Shown here: positions 32,982-45,472 of the stretch, in pieces
Position numbering within the stretch: position 1 is the stretch's first letter
How the letters are laid out: each line of letters starts with the position of its first letter
DNA from: Paraspadella gotoi
Lineage: Eukaryota; Chaetognatha
Direction: 5' to 3'
Length of the DNA stretch: 64,000 nucleotides
NCBI GenBank assembly: GCA_051294375.1
Contig: CM119267.1
Span: 23,646,257-23,710,256, forward strand
The notes under the pieces: model-generated
Seen by the model: only the letters and a program-made list of their open reading frames with translations
What the model was told of the DNA's origin: nothing
Database searches by the model: none
Position numbers and translations under genes: made by a program

Positions 32982-33037
32982 TCGTTTGTTTTGTTTTGAA
33001 CTTTTTCTTTCATTTTTGCTTTATCTCTTTTTTTCGT

Positions 33038-33121
<84 letters not shown>

Positions 33122-33125
33122 TCAC
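32895..33125. repeat. (GTC)n and (TTTC)n microsatellites
   Basis: GTC run at 32900-32936 and TTTC runs at 32947-32983 and 33036-33122, with further TTTC-like pyrimidine sequence to about 33290. Confidence 0.95.
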
Positions 33126-33317
33126 TCTCTATTTCTTTCTTTCACTCTCTCTTTCTTTCCTTCTTTCTATTTATTCCTCCTTTCATTCCTTCCTTCTCTC
33201 CATCTTTCGCTTCCTTCTTATTTTCTTTCCATCCTTCATTCATTTTTCTTTTTCTTCTCTCATTCGATCTTCTTTTTTTTTTCAGACGAAAAAAATTCTT
33301 CTAATCAAAGTCGTTGA

Positions 33318-33321
33318 ATTT

Positions 33322-33352
<31 letters not shown>

Positions 33353-33422
33353 CGTCGTCGTGTCGTCGTCGTCATTCTTTTTTCGTCTGCTCATCGCAAG
33401 CATCTAACGACGTTACCTTTTT

Positions 33423-33460
<38 letters not shown>

Positions 33461-33486
33461 CTCTCTCTTCTCTTCTCTCTCTCTTC

Positions 33487-33519
<33 letters not shown>

Positions 33520-33689
33520 TTTCGTGTAATTTTCGAAGTCAATTTTTTTAAATATGCGTCATTGTTTTATACTATTATGGTAATCATTATAAACTTTTTC
33601 TCAGTAATATCAAAATTGAAAGTTTGAAATTTATTTCTTGTCTGGGTAGTGGGTACCCAACTAACGACTTACGCATTTGAGAGAGAGAG

Positions 33690-33771
<82 letters not shown>

Positions 33772-33831
33772 GAGAGAGAAGCGCTTTTTCTCAGGTCATG
33801 CCGCAAATTTGATCCCCCCTCTAAAAAAAAA

Positions 33832-33883
<52 letters not shown>

Positions 33884-33890
33884 GGGAGGG
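33318..33890. repeat. cluster of GTC, TC and GA tracts
   Basis: GTC at 33322-33370, TC with TTC slips at 33423-33530, GA at 33679-33780 and GA at 33834-33890. No coding sequence between them. Confidence 0.93.
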
Positions 33891-34512
33891 AGGAGGAAGG
33901 AGAAAAATGTTTTCATGATTCGCGTCTTTTACGGATTTTTTGAACGATGGAACTTTGGCTTAAATTGAGGTTGAGCCTCTCATCCATGGAGTTGTTGTTG
34001 TTGTTGTTGTCGATGTTGTATTTGTTGTCGTTGTTGTTAAGCTCGAAAATAATGTTCACCTCTTCGTCTTTCTTTATATTTCCTCATTTTGATAACTTCT
34101 CTTCTTTCTTTTTAATCCACTAATTTTCTCAAAACTCGTAAATATCTTTTTTCAAAAACGCGACGAGCCTTTTTACAGAGATATTTTCCGTATATTGTAA
34201 GAAATGTACTTCTCGTTAACAATTTTACTGTTATTGTGTTAAAGTTTCACGTATTGAGCATAAAAAAAATCAAATGAAATAAAAAAAGATATTAGCATTA
34301 AATATTGCCCCTATAATCAAAATTACGTTACCATTTACGTAAAAAGTTTTCTTATAGACATTGTGTTAAGTTAAGTTTAGTTAAAAAAAAAGAAAAAACC
34401 AAGTTTATTTACAAACAACGGGTTCGTTGTCTGTTAACAAACTTTGTTTTCTCTTTAAAGTTTTATTTTTAATATTTTGTATGAACCATCTTTTACTACA
34501 ATCCATGAATTT

Positions 34513-34691
34513 TTCTATGCCCCCAAGGCGGCTTACGGCCGTCCTCACGCTTCTCGCAGTGTAGGTTACCCGATTGGGATTGAACCCGGTACCTAGTAGC
34601 CATGAGCTGATGACTTTACTCAATGAGCCACCGGGTAACAAATATAGTGTCATGCTTCTAGGCGGGGTGAACCTAGGAAATGCCCGACTAC
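34513..34691 (-). mobile_element. SINE-like repeat, family 1, with tRNA-like head
   Basis: The minus strand starts GTAGTCGGGCATTTCC, followed by GTTCACCCCGCC. Next comes a block starting GTTACCCGGTGGCTCATTGAG and ending CCGGGTTCAATCCCAATCGG GTAAC: an acceptor-like GTTACCC/GGGTAAC pair, an A-box-like GGTGGCTCATTGAG and a good B-box GGTTCAATCC. It continues into GGCCGTAAGCCGCCTTGGG, shared with the 51.5-kb copy. It is 3'-truncated. Confidence 0.65.
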
Positions 34692-34923
34692 ATTTATAAT
34701 TTTTAGTTTTTCTTCGAGATTTTAATTTAAAAATCGATTAAAAAAAAGAATTTTAGAAAAAGATCGACATACCGACAGAGACCGACAGAATCCGACCGAC
34801 AAAGGATCTCACTGAGTGAAGAAAGAAGTGAAAAGTCCGACAATCGATTAGTGAATTCACTGAAAAAAAGTCACCATTTCTTTCGCCCATTTAATCTCAA
34901 TCAGAGTCTTAGATTTTCTCCAG

Positions 34924-34928
<5 letters not shown>

Positions 34929-34973
<45 letters not shown>

Positions 34974-35288
34974 CTCTCTCTCTCTCTCTCTCTCTCCCTT
35001 TTTTGAGACAGACAGAGACAGAGAGACAGGAGACAAACGACTTTTTAAATGCAATGAGTGATGGAACAAGAGAAGAGGGAAAATTAATGACGAAAAAAAC
35101 TTTTGAGAAATCGACTGACGAAACATCGAAAAAGAAACAAGACATAAAAGGGATATCAACCAATAAAAGGATAGATATCAAGATAGATATCAAGCATTGA
35201 TATTGACGATAACAACGACGACGACGACGATGATGATTACAAATAAGACAACGATGACGACGACGACGACAACAACGACGATAAAGAG

Positions 35289-35330
<42 letters not shown>

Positions 35331-35332
35331 TT
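34929..35332. repeat. (TC)n and (ACG)n microsatellites
   Basis: TC run at 34929-34996 and ACG runs at 35213-35230, 35259-35282 and 35289-35331. Confidence 0.93.
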
Positions 35333-35399
35333 TCCTCGCTGAATCGATTTTTCTGCATAAACGAAATAATCAACACCAGAAGAAGAAAAAAGAAAAAAA

Positions 35400-36250
35400 A
35401 AGAAAAAAAATCTAATTTCGTTTCAGACTCTTACTGATAACAACAATAACAAACTAGATAACCATAATCTCATTTGCATATCGAAGTATTTTATTTTTCC
35501 ACGCGTTGGCGCATGGAAATGGGTTTCGAGGGCAAAGTGATTCAATTGTAAACTGCGACACTTAAACTTCTTTAAACTTTTGTTCACATTAGAAAAACAG
35601 CTGTGCTTAATTAATAATAATAAACATATTAACAAATTGTAATTTAAAATAAGCGGGTGGAAAAGAAAGGCTCTTCTGTTCTGTTCTGTTTTCTGATTAT
35701 GAATTCCTTTTTTTCATTCCTAAGTTCTTTTCATTCACTATTCGTATATATTTTAATTAATGCTTTGTATAGTATACGAATTGTGTTCCTATACTACTAT
35801 ATGGTTGTTAAGGAAAATCTTTTTTGACTCATGTTTAACCAATGTAGAAAGAATTTTAATTCTAAGATCTACTGTTCGAAAAATTTAGTTTTCAAAAGAA
35901 TAGTCGCATTCTTTAATGATTGAAATATTTTAATCAATAACTTAAACCTTGTTTTGTCTATAGTGGTAGTTTTCATGAAATCTTTAACTTTGTTTTGTCT
36001 ATTGTCTTAGCTTTTTTTTGATGCTCATGTATGTACTGAATCAACCTTGTTGAATTCTAAATAAAACGCATATATATATATATATATAATTAAAACTTTA
36101 ATAAGTTACGTTATTTTAAAACAAAAAACAATCTAAATTACAAAAAAACTTACTAGTAAAATACAAGTTTCCCCGGGCTCCACTCATTCTACAAAAAAAA
36201 AATAGTCGAGTTACTTGATCGAAAATTCGCGAAACGGTTTTGAGGCATGG
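35400..36250. other. AT-rich DNA, no gene seen
   Basis: Unique AT-rich sequence with a short TA run (36071-36088). No supported exon. Confidence 0.5.
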
Positions 36251-36257
36251 GAATTCT

Positions 36258-36355
<98 letters not shown>

Positions 36356-36553
36356 CAAAATTTAATAGCCGAATAAGAACAACCGAGAGAGAATAGATTT
36401 TCATTTTTTTGGCAAAAGACGAATTAAAATTCTTTCCTCGAATTTGACTCCAGATTTTATTTTCATATTTGATTCTTTTTTTTAATTTCATTGAACTTTT
36501 AGTGTGTCGCCTTTTTACTATAGTTACAATATTTTCATCATCATCATCATCAA

Positions 36554-36622
<69 letters not shown>

Positions 36623-36794
36623 CCAGTGCGCCACACGTCTCCTTCTCCCCGGATGTCTTTTGTTTCGACTCGATTTCCTCCTTTCCCCCGGATGTCATTT
36701 GTTTCAACACGGTTTCCTCTTTCCCCTCGGACGAGCGACGAATCCATTTCGAGGGTTCATCTTCTTTCCTCGACCTAAGACTGGATCTGCTTCG
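36189..36794 (-). CDS. candidate acidic low-complexity exon
   Basis: Open on the minus strand from acceptor GGGATTTTTAG (36795). It encodes a Ser/Arg/Lys/Glu-rich start with a 13-residue near-repeat (TSGGKEEIESKQK / TSGEKETCGAL). About 25 Asp from (CAT)n follow, then a basic stretch (VKRRHTKSSMKLKKRIKYEN) and an Arg-Glu run from (TC)n. The middle looks more protein-like than pure repeat. However, the frame depends on two microsatellites and the flanking minisatellite is open in several frames, so it may be chance. Confidence 0.2.
36255..36352. repeat. (TC)n microsatellite
   Basis: TC run with two short slips. Confidence 0.95.
36535..36620. repeat. (CAT)n microsatellite
   Basis: About 28 CAT/ATC units with one CAACAT interruption; poly-Ser, poly-Ile or poly-Asp depending on frame. 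Confidence 0.96.
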
Positions 36795-37240
36795 CTAAAA
36801 ATCCCGATCCACTTTCGTGTCTGGAGATCAGCGTCCACTTCCGGATTCTCCTCCGTCTCTAAAGACCCCATTGTTGGGTCCGAAGATCCGGGTCTTATTC
36901 CCGGTCCGAAGATCCGGCTTCTCTTCGGGTTCTGAAGATCCGGGTCCTCATCCGGGTTCTCTCTCAGATATCTCAAAATCCATGTCCTCATCTGAGTCTC
37001 AAGATTGGGTTCTCTTCCAGTTTTTAAGATCCTCTTCCTCTTCCGGATCTTTAAATCCGGGTATTCCTCCGATTCTGAGGTACAGGTCCACTTTCGGGTC
37101 TGATGATCCGCGTCCACTTCCGGTTTTAGGTCTGGGTCCGGCTTCGGGACTGAATTTACTCGGGTCCTTCTCTTCTTTTAAGATTTTATTTTTCTGGGTC
37201 TCATTGATCCTAGTCCGCTTCCGGATGTGAAGACACATGT
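36640..37240. repeat. degenerate minisatellite, CCGGGT(T/C)CTGAAGATC
   Basis: About fifteen units of 30-40 bases built on CCGGATTCT/GAAGATCCGGGTC(C/T)TC. Unit drift keeps several frames open on both strands over about 400 bases. A related CATCCGGGTTTG repeat occurs at 56010-56290. Confidence 0.8.
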
Positions 37241-37456
37241 TCTTTTTTCTGTCTTTCTCTCTGTCTAGTCTGCCTGTCTGTCTGTCTCCTCATTTAGTCG
37301 AATCTGAATCACGAGTCAAATTCACGATTATGAATCACGTTCGTGAAACCGGATCCATCATTTGTGACACTGTCGCTCCTCCGTCGAAATCTTAGGCATT
37401 ATAAAGACCAGTTGCAACATCCGTGATAATGCACAAAGGAGATAATGTATTATTTT

Positions 37457-37461
<5 letters not shown>

Positions 37462-37521
<60 letters not shown>

Positions 37522-37920
37522 TTGATTCATTTCTCTTATTTCTATTTTCCTCTGGGCCAATCGTTCGAGTTATGACGTCTTCCTCGGAATACATTTCATC
37601 GTCTGTTCCGTCGTCGTCGTCGTCTTCGTCATCGTCATCTTTCATGACGTAGTTTCCTTCTCTGTAACATCTGTCATCTTCAACGTCATCGTCGTTGTCA
37701 TCGTCGTCGTTTTCATTGATATCTTAATTGTCGTCGTCTTCGTCGTCGTCGTCGTCGTCTTTGCCGATGTCTTTTTTTTTCGTCTTTTTTCATCGTCCTC
37801 TAAGTCGTTGTCATTATTGTCTCAGCTGATGTCATCGTCTTCCTCGTAGTCATCATCCCGTCCATGTCATTTTCTCCGTCGTTGTCATCTTCTTCCTCGT
37901 CGATGTCATCCTTCGTCGTC
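37462..37920. repeat. (TC)n followed by GTC/ATC-rich repeats
   Basis: Pure TC at 37461-37516, then GTCGTCGTC, GTCATC and TCGTCTTC clusters at 37600-37645 and 37670-37920. On the minus strand these read as Asp/Glu-rich frames. I do not call a gene. Confidence 0.85.
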
Positions 37921-38499
37921 ATTCGAAAAAAAAAATGGAAAAAATTCGTGTGAGATAAAAATAGAATTTTATTCTGAGCTTTAATATCAACGTCGCTTCT
38001 CGCCTTTGAAATCTTTCTTTCTTGTTTAACTTTAGTTGCATTTATGTACAAAATATATTTTTATATATTTTTATATGTACTAGATTTAATAAAAAGTTAG
38101 TTTAGTTTCGCTCATCTTTCTTACATTCATGAACTTTATGAAATTCGTAAAATCAAAAGAAAAATATTCATTCATTAAATAAACGAGCCGCCTACTTTGG
38201 ACCAGCTATGGTGAGTTATATTTATGAAAGTTTGATGATTAATTACAATATACATATTATACAACTAACTTTTTTTAAAAATGGATCTTTCAGACATTTT
38301 TATTTAACGAATCTAACATGGCCAACATACTTCAATGGCACATTTGGTTCTTTTGGTGGCGATAAATTGTTATCCTCACCCAATCCCATCGACCTCAACT
38401 TGGCAAAACGCCGAACTTACCTTTTCTAACTTTACATTTGCTGAACTCTAACGGAGGAACACACCATCGAAAATACCTCTCACCTTTCCTCCCATTTAA

Positions 38500-38890
38500 A
38501 ACCATATTGTTTCTCTCTCTCTCTCTCTTTCTTTTCCTCAGCTTCTTTCTCCTCATTTCCTTTTTTTTCTTTTCCCTTCTTATTTCTTTTTTTCTCCTTT
38601 CCTTTTTCTTTTTCATCCTCCTTTTCTTTCTCTCTTTCATTATATTCTTTCTCTTTGTCCTTTCTTTCCTTATTTTCCTTATTTTCCTTCGCTCCTTACT
38701 TCTTACCTTTTTTTTCTCCTTTTTTCTCTTCTTCTTCCCCCTTTTTTTTCTTCCTCTGTTTTCTTCCTCCTTTTCTTTCTCTTTTTCTTCCTCCTTTTCT
38801 TTCTCTTCATCATCCTTTTCTCACTCTAACTTAGGCTTCCTTCTTTTTCTTTCTTTTCTTCCTAGTCCTTCTCCTCCTCTTCCTTCTCCT
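38500..38890. repeat. polypyrimidine region
   Basis: TTTC/CTTC/TCC-rich plus strand with almost no purines, giving a long Phe/Leu/Ser frame of no apparent meaning. Confidence 0.85.
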
Positions 38891-39044
38891 CCTCATCTCC
38901 ATGATGCTCTTTTGTTTCGCTTCATTGTTTCGACGTTTGATGTTGTTGCCGTTGGAGGCGCTTCGGTCGGCGACGCCGTCCGACGAAACGCCATCTTCGT
39001 TGATTAGCGTCGTTAAGAAGCTATGACGCCATCTTGGCCCAAGG

Positions 39045-39091
39045 AAAGAGAGAGAGAGAGAGAGAGAGAGAAGAGAGACGAGAGAGAGAGA

Positions 39092-39131
<40 letters not shown>

Positions 39132-39535
39132 AAGAATTTATTAGTAGAAAGTTCAAAGCTGTAAAATTAAAGAAAAAGAAAGATGGAAAGAAAGAAAGTA
39201 AAAAATAAAGAAAGATATATTAGGAAACAAAAGAAACTTAAAAAAAAAGAAAGAAAAACAATAAAATGGGAAAAGGGAAAGATAGAAAGACAAAAAGAAA
39301 AAACCTATAAAAACAATAAGGAAATAAAAATAATTAAAAAAAGGAAATAAAAGAGAAAAAGAAAAAAAATACGGAAAGAAAGAAGGAAAGAAAGAAAGAA
39401 GAAAATAAGAAAAAAGAAGGAAAAGAAGAAAAGAAAACAAGAAGGAAAAAAAATAAGGAAAGAAAGAAAGAAAGATATGAGAAAAAAAGAAGGAAGCAAA
39501 GAAAAGAAAATAAGAAGAAAAGAAAGAAGGAAAGA
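39045..39535. repeat. (GA)n and AAAG-rich polypurine region
   Basis: GA run at 39045-39133, then about 400 bases of AAAGAAAGGAAA-type purine sequence. Confidence 0.85.
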
Positions 39536-39689
39536 AATGGGCGTGGCCTCGTGGGGGCAACGTCGGTCGACTGAGCGCCTTCGATGTTCCCGCGTCCGTT
39601 GCTAAGGTCGTCGTCAGGGTCGTTGCTAACCGCGGCATTGACGTTGCCAACGACGGGGCGCAAAAATGAGAGCGCCAATGACGCTGCAA

Positions 39690-39955
39690 AGACGTGAAAA
39701 TGACGTGCAATTGACGCCCCAAGGACACATCAATAATGTGCCAAGGATGCACAAATGATTCGCCAATAACAAAACAATAATGCTTCAAAGACGCGCTAAT
39801 GTCGCACCAGAGACGCTCCTATGATGCGCTAATGACGCACGAATGACGCTCCAATGTCGTGCCAATGACTCCTTAATGACGCGCCAATGACGCTCTAACG
39901 TCGCGCCAATGACACGCCAATGACGTTCCAGAGACGCTGCAAGGACACGCCATAT
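39690..39955. repeat. ~14-bp tandem repeat, CAATGACGC units
   Basis: About twenty degenerate units of (C)CAATGACGC(G/T)C. The sequence just upstream (39536-39690) is GC-rich and has CGTTGC repeats. Confidence 0.75.
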
Positions 39956-40029
39956 TTAAGCAAATACTATGCAGTAAAATTACAACTGCCCCCCCGTAGT
40001 TATTCCAAACGCTTAAGACAAGTTTTTTT

Positions 40030-40740
40030 CATCCCTCGTCCTCCACCAATGCCACTGCTCGTGCCACGGCCTCACAGTTTCTGCCACGTCGATTTGCAAC
40101 GGCCTTTTTTGCCTCGAGATTTCGACCACTTTCCTCAAACGAGGAGATATTGTCTTGACCTCATCTTTGGCTTTGGCAACTTACGAACGGGAGGAAAGAG
40201 GGGAGATGACGGGAAAAGGGGGATGGAGCAGTGGAGATGGGGAGAGTGATTACAGATGGGGAGAGTGATTACAGATGGGAAGAGTGATTACAGATAGGGA
40301 TGATAGGAAAGCATAATTTCCATTCGGGCATAGAGATGGTCGGAGAAAAATATGATCAACGGGACAGGGCAAATGGGAGTGAAGTTCAGATGGAAACTCC
40401 AAATAGGAACTTCAGATGGAGACCACAGAAGGGAACTTCGGATGGGAACGACGACGGCGACGACGACGATGAATGTACCTCCCACGCGGCGGTGATAAAA
40501 CTTTGAGAAGTCCCAGCGGCGAGATTAACGACGAAGATGACGACGAAGTTAAAAACGACGACGACGACGACGACGACGACAACGACGATGCCACAACGGA
40601 CTCGGAGAGAGCGATGAGTGACAGGGGCTGTGATTAACGAGGATGTGAAAATTATAACCTCTGCCTCTGTGTCATTTGTCACACTTTGTCACGACGATGA
40701 CGACGACGATGACGACGACCTCGAGGAATAATTATATAAG
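40030..40740. other. mixed repeats, no confident gene
   Basis: Includes GGGGAGAGTGATTACAGAT (three units, 40236-40295), GGAACTTCAGATGG units (40385-40450) and ACG runs (40556-40580, 40690-40720). The 40030-40200 stretch has balanced composition, but I found no splice-supported exon. Confidence 0.5.
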
Positions 40741-40849
40741 TTTATATCCCAATGTTTATATTCATAAAGACAATTTTCCCGAGTGTTGAACTTTTTTCTC
40801 ACATGCTCAAACACGGTCACATGCTCAAAAACGTCTCTCTAGTAATTTC

Positions 40850-41220
40850 TCTCTTCTCTCTAATTTTCCCTTTTCCTCCCCTTCCTTTATTTTCTTGCCC
40901 TTTTCTCAATTTTCCTCCATTTTACTCCCTTTTCCTCTCTTTTCCTTAATGTTTCTCCCTTTTCCTCCCTTTTCCTCCATTTTCCTGCCTTTTCTTTCCA
41001 TTTACCTTTTTTTCCTTCCTTTTCCTTCCCTTTTCCTCCCTTTTTCTCCATTTTTCCCCTTTTCCTCCATTTTCCTCCATTTTACTCCATTTTACTCCCT
41101 TTTTCTCCCTTTTTCTCCCTTTCCGTCTCTTTTCCCCTCTTTTCCTCCATTTTCCTTCCTTTTCCTTCATTTTCCTCCATTTTTTCTCTTTTCCTCCCTT
41201 TTCCTCCCTCCTCCATTCCA
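40850..41220. repeat. polypyrimidine tandem array, TTTTCCTCC units
   Basis: About thirty units of 9-12 bases (TTTTCCTCCA/CTTTTCCTCC), nearly pure pyrimidine on the plus strand. A second, shorter (TTTTCC)n run is at 41447-41480. Confidence 0.9.
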
Positions 41221-41659
41221 TTTTAACATCTCCTCACTTCACCTTCTCGTCAATGAATATTTCTTCTCCTCGGAATCAACGACTCATCCGTCGTCAAGAT
41301 TCTCTTCCTTCTTCGCATTTCTGAGAAAAGATTCCGCCCCTCTTCCCGCCAAACCCCGCGCGGTGTGAAAAAAAAGTGAAAGTTTTAAGTTCCGTCGGTT
41401 GACGTGAAATTTTCCTAAAACTCGAAGCGACGAAATTCTGGAGATCCTTTTCCTTTTCCTTTTCCTTTTCCTTTTCCTTTTCCCGCCTAAATTTTTCATT
41501 CACACTTTTTTTTTATTCGAGGTAGAAATTTCAATAAAAAAAAATCTAGAATAAAATAAAGTGTATTGCCGAAAATAAAACACCCGGGCGTCGAAAAATA
41601 CGTTGCTATATTTTACAAAAGCACCGCATTTCAGTTTAAATTCCGAATTAGTTTTTAGA

Positions 41660-41860
41660 AATAAAAATTAAGTTAAGGGTTGAAGAAAAGTTTGGGACTA
41701 AGGTTATAATAAGGGTTTAGTTGAGGGGATAAGTTAGGGGATTTTGGTTAAGATTTAGGGTTAGGGATTTGGGTAAGGAATTAGCTTAGGGTTAAGGATT
41801 AGGATTAGGTATTGGGATAAATATTTGTTAAGAGATATTAAGGTTTAATTTCAATTTACA
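41660..41860. repeat. degenerate TTAGGG-like repeats
   Basis: Scattered GGGTTAGGGATTTGGG, AGGATTAGG and TTAGGGTT motifs. At 43200-43440 similar motifs run on the opposite strand (CTAATCC, CCATAACC, TAACCC). Confidence 0.6.
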
Positions 41861-42114
41861 GACTAATAACAGAAACGGGGTAATTTCGGAAAGTAGTGCC
41901 AAATGCGGAAGGGTTGAGAAAAAAAAATTTTAAAATGTAAATTCCGGGCGGTTGAGGTGAAAAAAGGCCGATATAAATAAGGCAAAGGAACAGGAATAAG
42001 GCGGTTTGAAGATATAAAAAACTTAGAAATAAATATTGTTATGAATATTGTAAAAATTGATGGTTGAAATAAATGTTTGATGGGTGGCAGATAATAAAAA
42101 AGGTCTGAAATCTA

Positions 42115-42960
42115 TGGAAATGTAAAAGAAAGAGAGAAAGGAGAACATGATAAAAGAAGAAAGAGAGACAATAAAAAGAGAGAGAAACAGAAAGAAAGAA
42201 AGAACAAAAAAATGAAAGAAAGATTAGAGGAATTGAAAAAATAAAACAAAAAAAAAGAGAAAAAGATAAGAAAGAAAGATAAAACAGAAATGAAAGAGAG
42301 TGAAAAAGAGAGAAGTGAGTTCCAGATCCCCTTTGTGGTGAATGTGTACGACGGACGCGTCACTGCCTATAAATTTTTAATTCTCTCTCTCTCTTCCTCT
42401 CCTCTTCTCTTCTCTCTCCTCTCTCTCTCTCTCTCGCTTCACGCCTCGGGGCCTTAATTTGAATTTTTCGCGAATTTTGAAGAAAAAAACGCCATAAAGT
42501 TCCAACGCTTTAACCTCGATTGGCGGGATTTGCAGAAAGAGAGGGATGAGGGAGGAGGAGAGGAGGAGGAGGGAAAAAAGGAGGAGGAGTCGCTGGAGGG
42601 GATAAAGAAGAAGAAGCATGTCAGAACAAGCGAAAGAAACCAGACTCTAAAAACAACAAAAAAAGATCCGAGCAGAGAGAGAGAGAGAGTGAATTGAGAG
42701 AAAATTGAGAGGGAGAGGTTTCTTCAGGGAATTGTTTTTGAGAAGGAGGAAAAAAAGGGGAAGGAGCATCGAGAAAGGAAAGAGGAAAAAAGTAAAGATG
42801 AAAAAAAGGAGGAAAAAAATAAAGAAACGTTGAGAAAGGAAAGAGAAAATAAGTAAAGATGAAAGAAAGGGAGGAAAAAAGGAAAGAGGAAAAAGTAAAG
42901 ATAAAGAAGAAAAAAAAAAGAACAAAGAATAAAAGTTAAACATGAGCGAATGAGATTTTA
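42115..42960. repeat. polypurine and TC tracts
   Basis: GAAAGA-rich DNA at 42120-42310, TC at 42380-42435 and GGAAAGAGGAAAAAG units at 42740-42910. No gene seen. Confidence 0.75.
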
Positions 42961-43725
42961 ACTTATTAATAAGAAAAACACATATTTAAAAAATTACCTC
43001 GATAGGCAGCGGAAAGATTTAATCTCGTTACATTTACATATTCTGTAAAGAGAATGTTACAGTAAAATGGCCTTGGAAAACTGAAAAAGAAAAAAAAAGA
43101 ACGATTTAATTCGATTTTCCTATAAATTGCGAATTAACCAGGTCTCTTTTTACTAAGTTTCGATGATAAAAAAAGGCCTATTTTTTGAAAGGGCCCGCTT
43201 CTTAATCTTAATCCATTACCCTCATCTCAAATCTAAGATTTTAAAAGTAATCTTTAATTTAATCCCAAATCTAATCTAATCTAATCCATAACTCTAATCC
43301 ATAACCATATTCAAAATCCAAGTCACTAACCCTGATTCTTAACCTGATGCTTACTTGTAATTGTTAACCTAATCATTAACTTCAAAATCTCACCTAATAT
43401 TCAACCCCTAATTCCTATTTAATTCTAAACCCGTCGAGCAGAAATGGGGTGCTTTTCGAAAATGGCTCTGATTCAGACGGGTTAATCTTTTTACGCTAAC
43501 AGGTAATTTTGAGAGAAATAATTAATTTTTATTTATTTTAAAATATAACCGGAGTCGACGATTCGATAATCAGTTTTAATCAGACGATACCATTTGCCAA
43601 CAAAAGAGATATACGGAAAAATTCTGAGCAGAAATCGATGAAACTTATTTCTTTTCTCTCTCTAGAAGAAGAGATAAAAAAATTATCCTTTTCTCTTTTG
43701 TCTTTTGTTTATTCCCTCAACGACA

Positions 43726-43763
<38 letters not shown>

Positions 43764-44698
43764 AAGACGACCGAGATTGGAATTAAAACCATCGTCGAGA
43801 GAAATAGACGCTAGGGAGAACAAATCTGTTGAATGATGACAGCGACGACGACGAAAACGACGACGAAGACGACGACGACGACGACTAGGACGCTGACGAC
43901 AACTAACAGAATCTCACGGATGAAAAAAATAATTATTTCACATTACCCGCCCAGTTTGATCCAGTATTCACACCCATACGCAGCCAAAAATACTATTGTC
44001 ATCTAACATCTATTTTATATATCTATTCTGCATTTACTTAACATTTTAAATGTCATTTAAACATAAATTTTTTTTTTTGGGGGGCAGGGGCGCCACGCCA
44101 CGCTATTCTATCATTTCAAATTTGGCACATCTTTCAATTTTCAAATAGTCACCCCCCCTGTACTTAGTCGGGAAAGAATTCGTTTTTTACGACATCATTT
44201 TTTTTTCGAATCTCTCTCTCTCCTCTCTCTCTCCTCTCTCTCTTCCTCTCTCTCTCTCTCTCTCTCTCCTCCTCTCTCTCTCTCTCTCCTCAACGATCTT
44301 CGGGGAAAAACACCCGGCGACCTCCGGCCTTATGTCTGCGCCGCCCCCGCCGCCGCCGCTGTCGCCCCGCCCACATCCACCATCTGCCACTAACGCTACA
44401 CGCCACCCCCGGCACTGCCACACGCCCACCGACGCCGCCATAAAAATCCTCGGCTGGCCGATAAAAACCGATAAAAATGTTTCGTCGAACGACGACGACG
44501 ACGACACCGAACGACAGAACGACGACGAACGACGACGACGAACGACGAACGACGATGAAATTCCCGTTATGACCAAAGTTACGATAAAATGGGGGAAAGC
44601 GGGATTAGGATCGAGCCAAGCTTCGCCCGGGGAAAAGGGATAGCTGCTTGGTGCAAACCCTTACCTTATGAAAATTGGAAAATTATATAAATTATATA

Positions 44699-44866
44699 TT
44701 AGCAAAGAGAATTTGTTTTTATTTCTACAACGATTTTATTTTTAACAGGAGCTGACATGTTTCGACTCTAATCAGCGATGATGAAGACTCGTATTAGAGT
44801 CGAAACATGTCTGTTCCTATTAAAAATAAAATCGTTGTAGAAATAAAAACGAATTCTCTTTGCTAA
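44699..44866. mobile_element. foldback hairpin element, left palindrome arm
   Basis: Ends TTAGCAAAGAGAATT / AATTCTCTTTGCTAA. Arms of about 74 bases, nearly perfect, meet at a 20-base loop (CAGCGATGATGAAGACTCGT). The arms contain TTCTACAACGATTTTATTTT and GACATGTTTCGACTCTAAT. No coding capacity. Its mirror copy is at 45778-45946. Confidence 0.7.
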
Positions 44867-45209
44867 TTTACAAACACAACTAATCGAAAGGTTAACATCG
44901 AATATTATATATTATATTATACATTATTTGTGTCCTTATGGTTTTTTTGTAAAATATTAACTGAACAATTAATTTAACCGATTTTCGATATATAAGTTAT
45001 GTATGCGCCGCTAACCTTAGAATTTTTATTTAATTTTTTTGGGATACTAAGCTATTTCAATATTAAAAACTATTATTTACAATGTATGATATAAACTGGT
45101 TTTGTCACCTATTTTTTTTCCTACTTATTTCTTTATTCTTATTTTTTTATTCCTTCTCTATTTTTCCGTTTGTGATCTTTGGCTTTGTTTGAAATCTCTC
45201 TCTCTCTCT

Positions 45210-45289
<80 letters not shown>

Positions 45290-45369
45290 TCTTTTTTTAT
45301 CTCTTATCTGTCCCTTCATACTTGGTTTTTTCTACTTCAGACTCGAAAACCGTAACGGAAATTCTGAGT

Positions 45370-45472
<103 letters not shown>

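Noticed and set aside
44740-44830. Hammerhead-ribozyme-like motif (TGATGA ... GACTC/GAGTC stem ... CGAAAC) in the hairpin loop region
   Set aside because: The essential C before UGAUGA is A, and an extra A unbalances stem II. The pattern is expected by chance within a perfect hairpin of this sequence.
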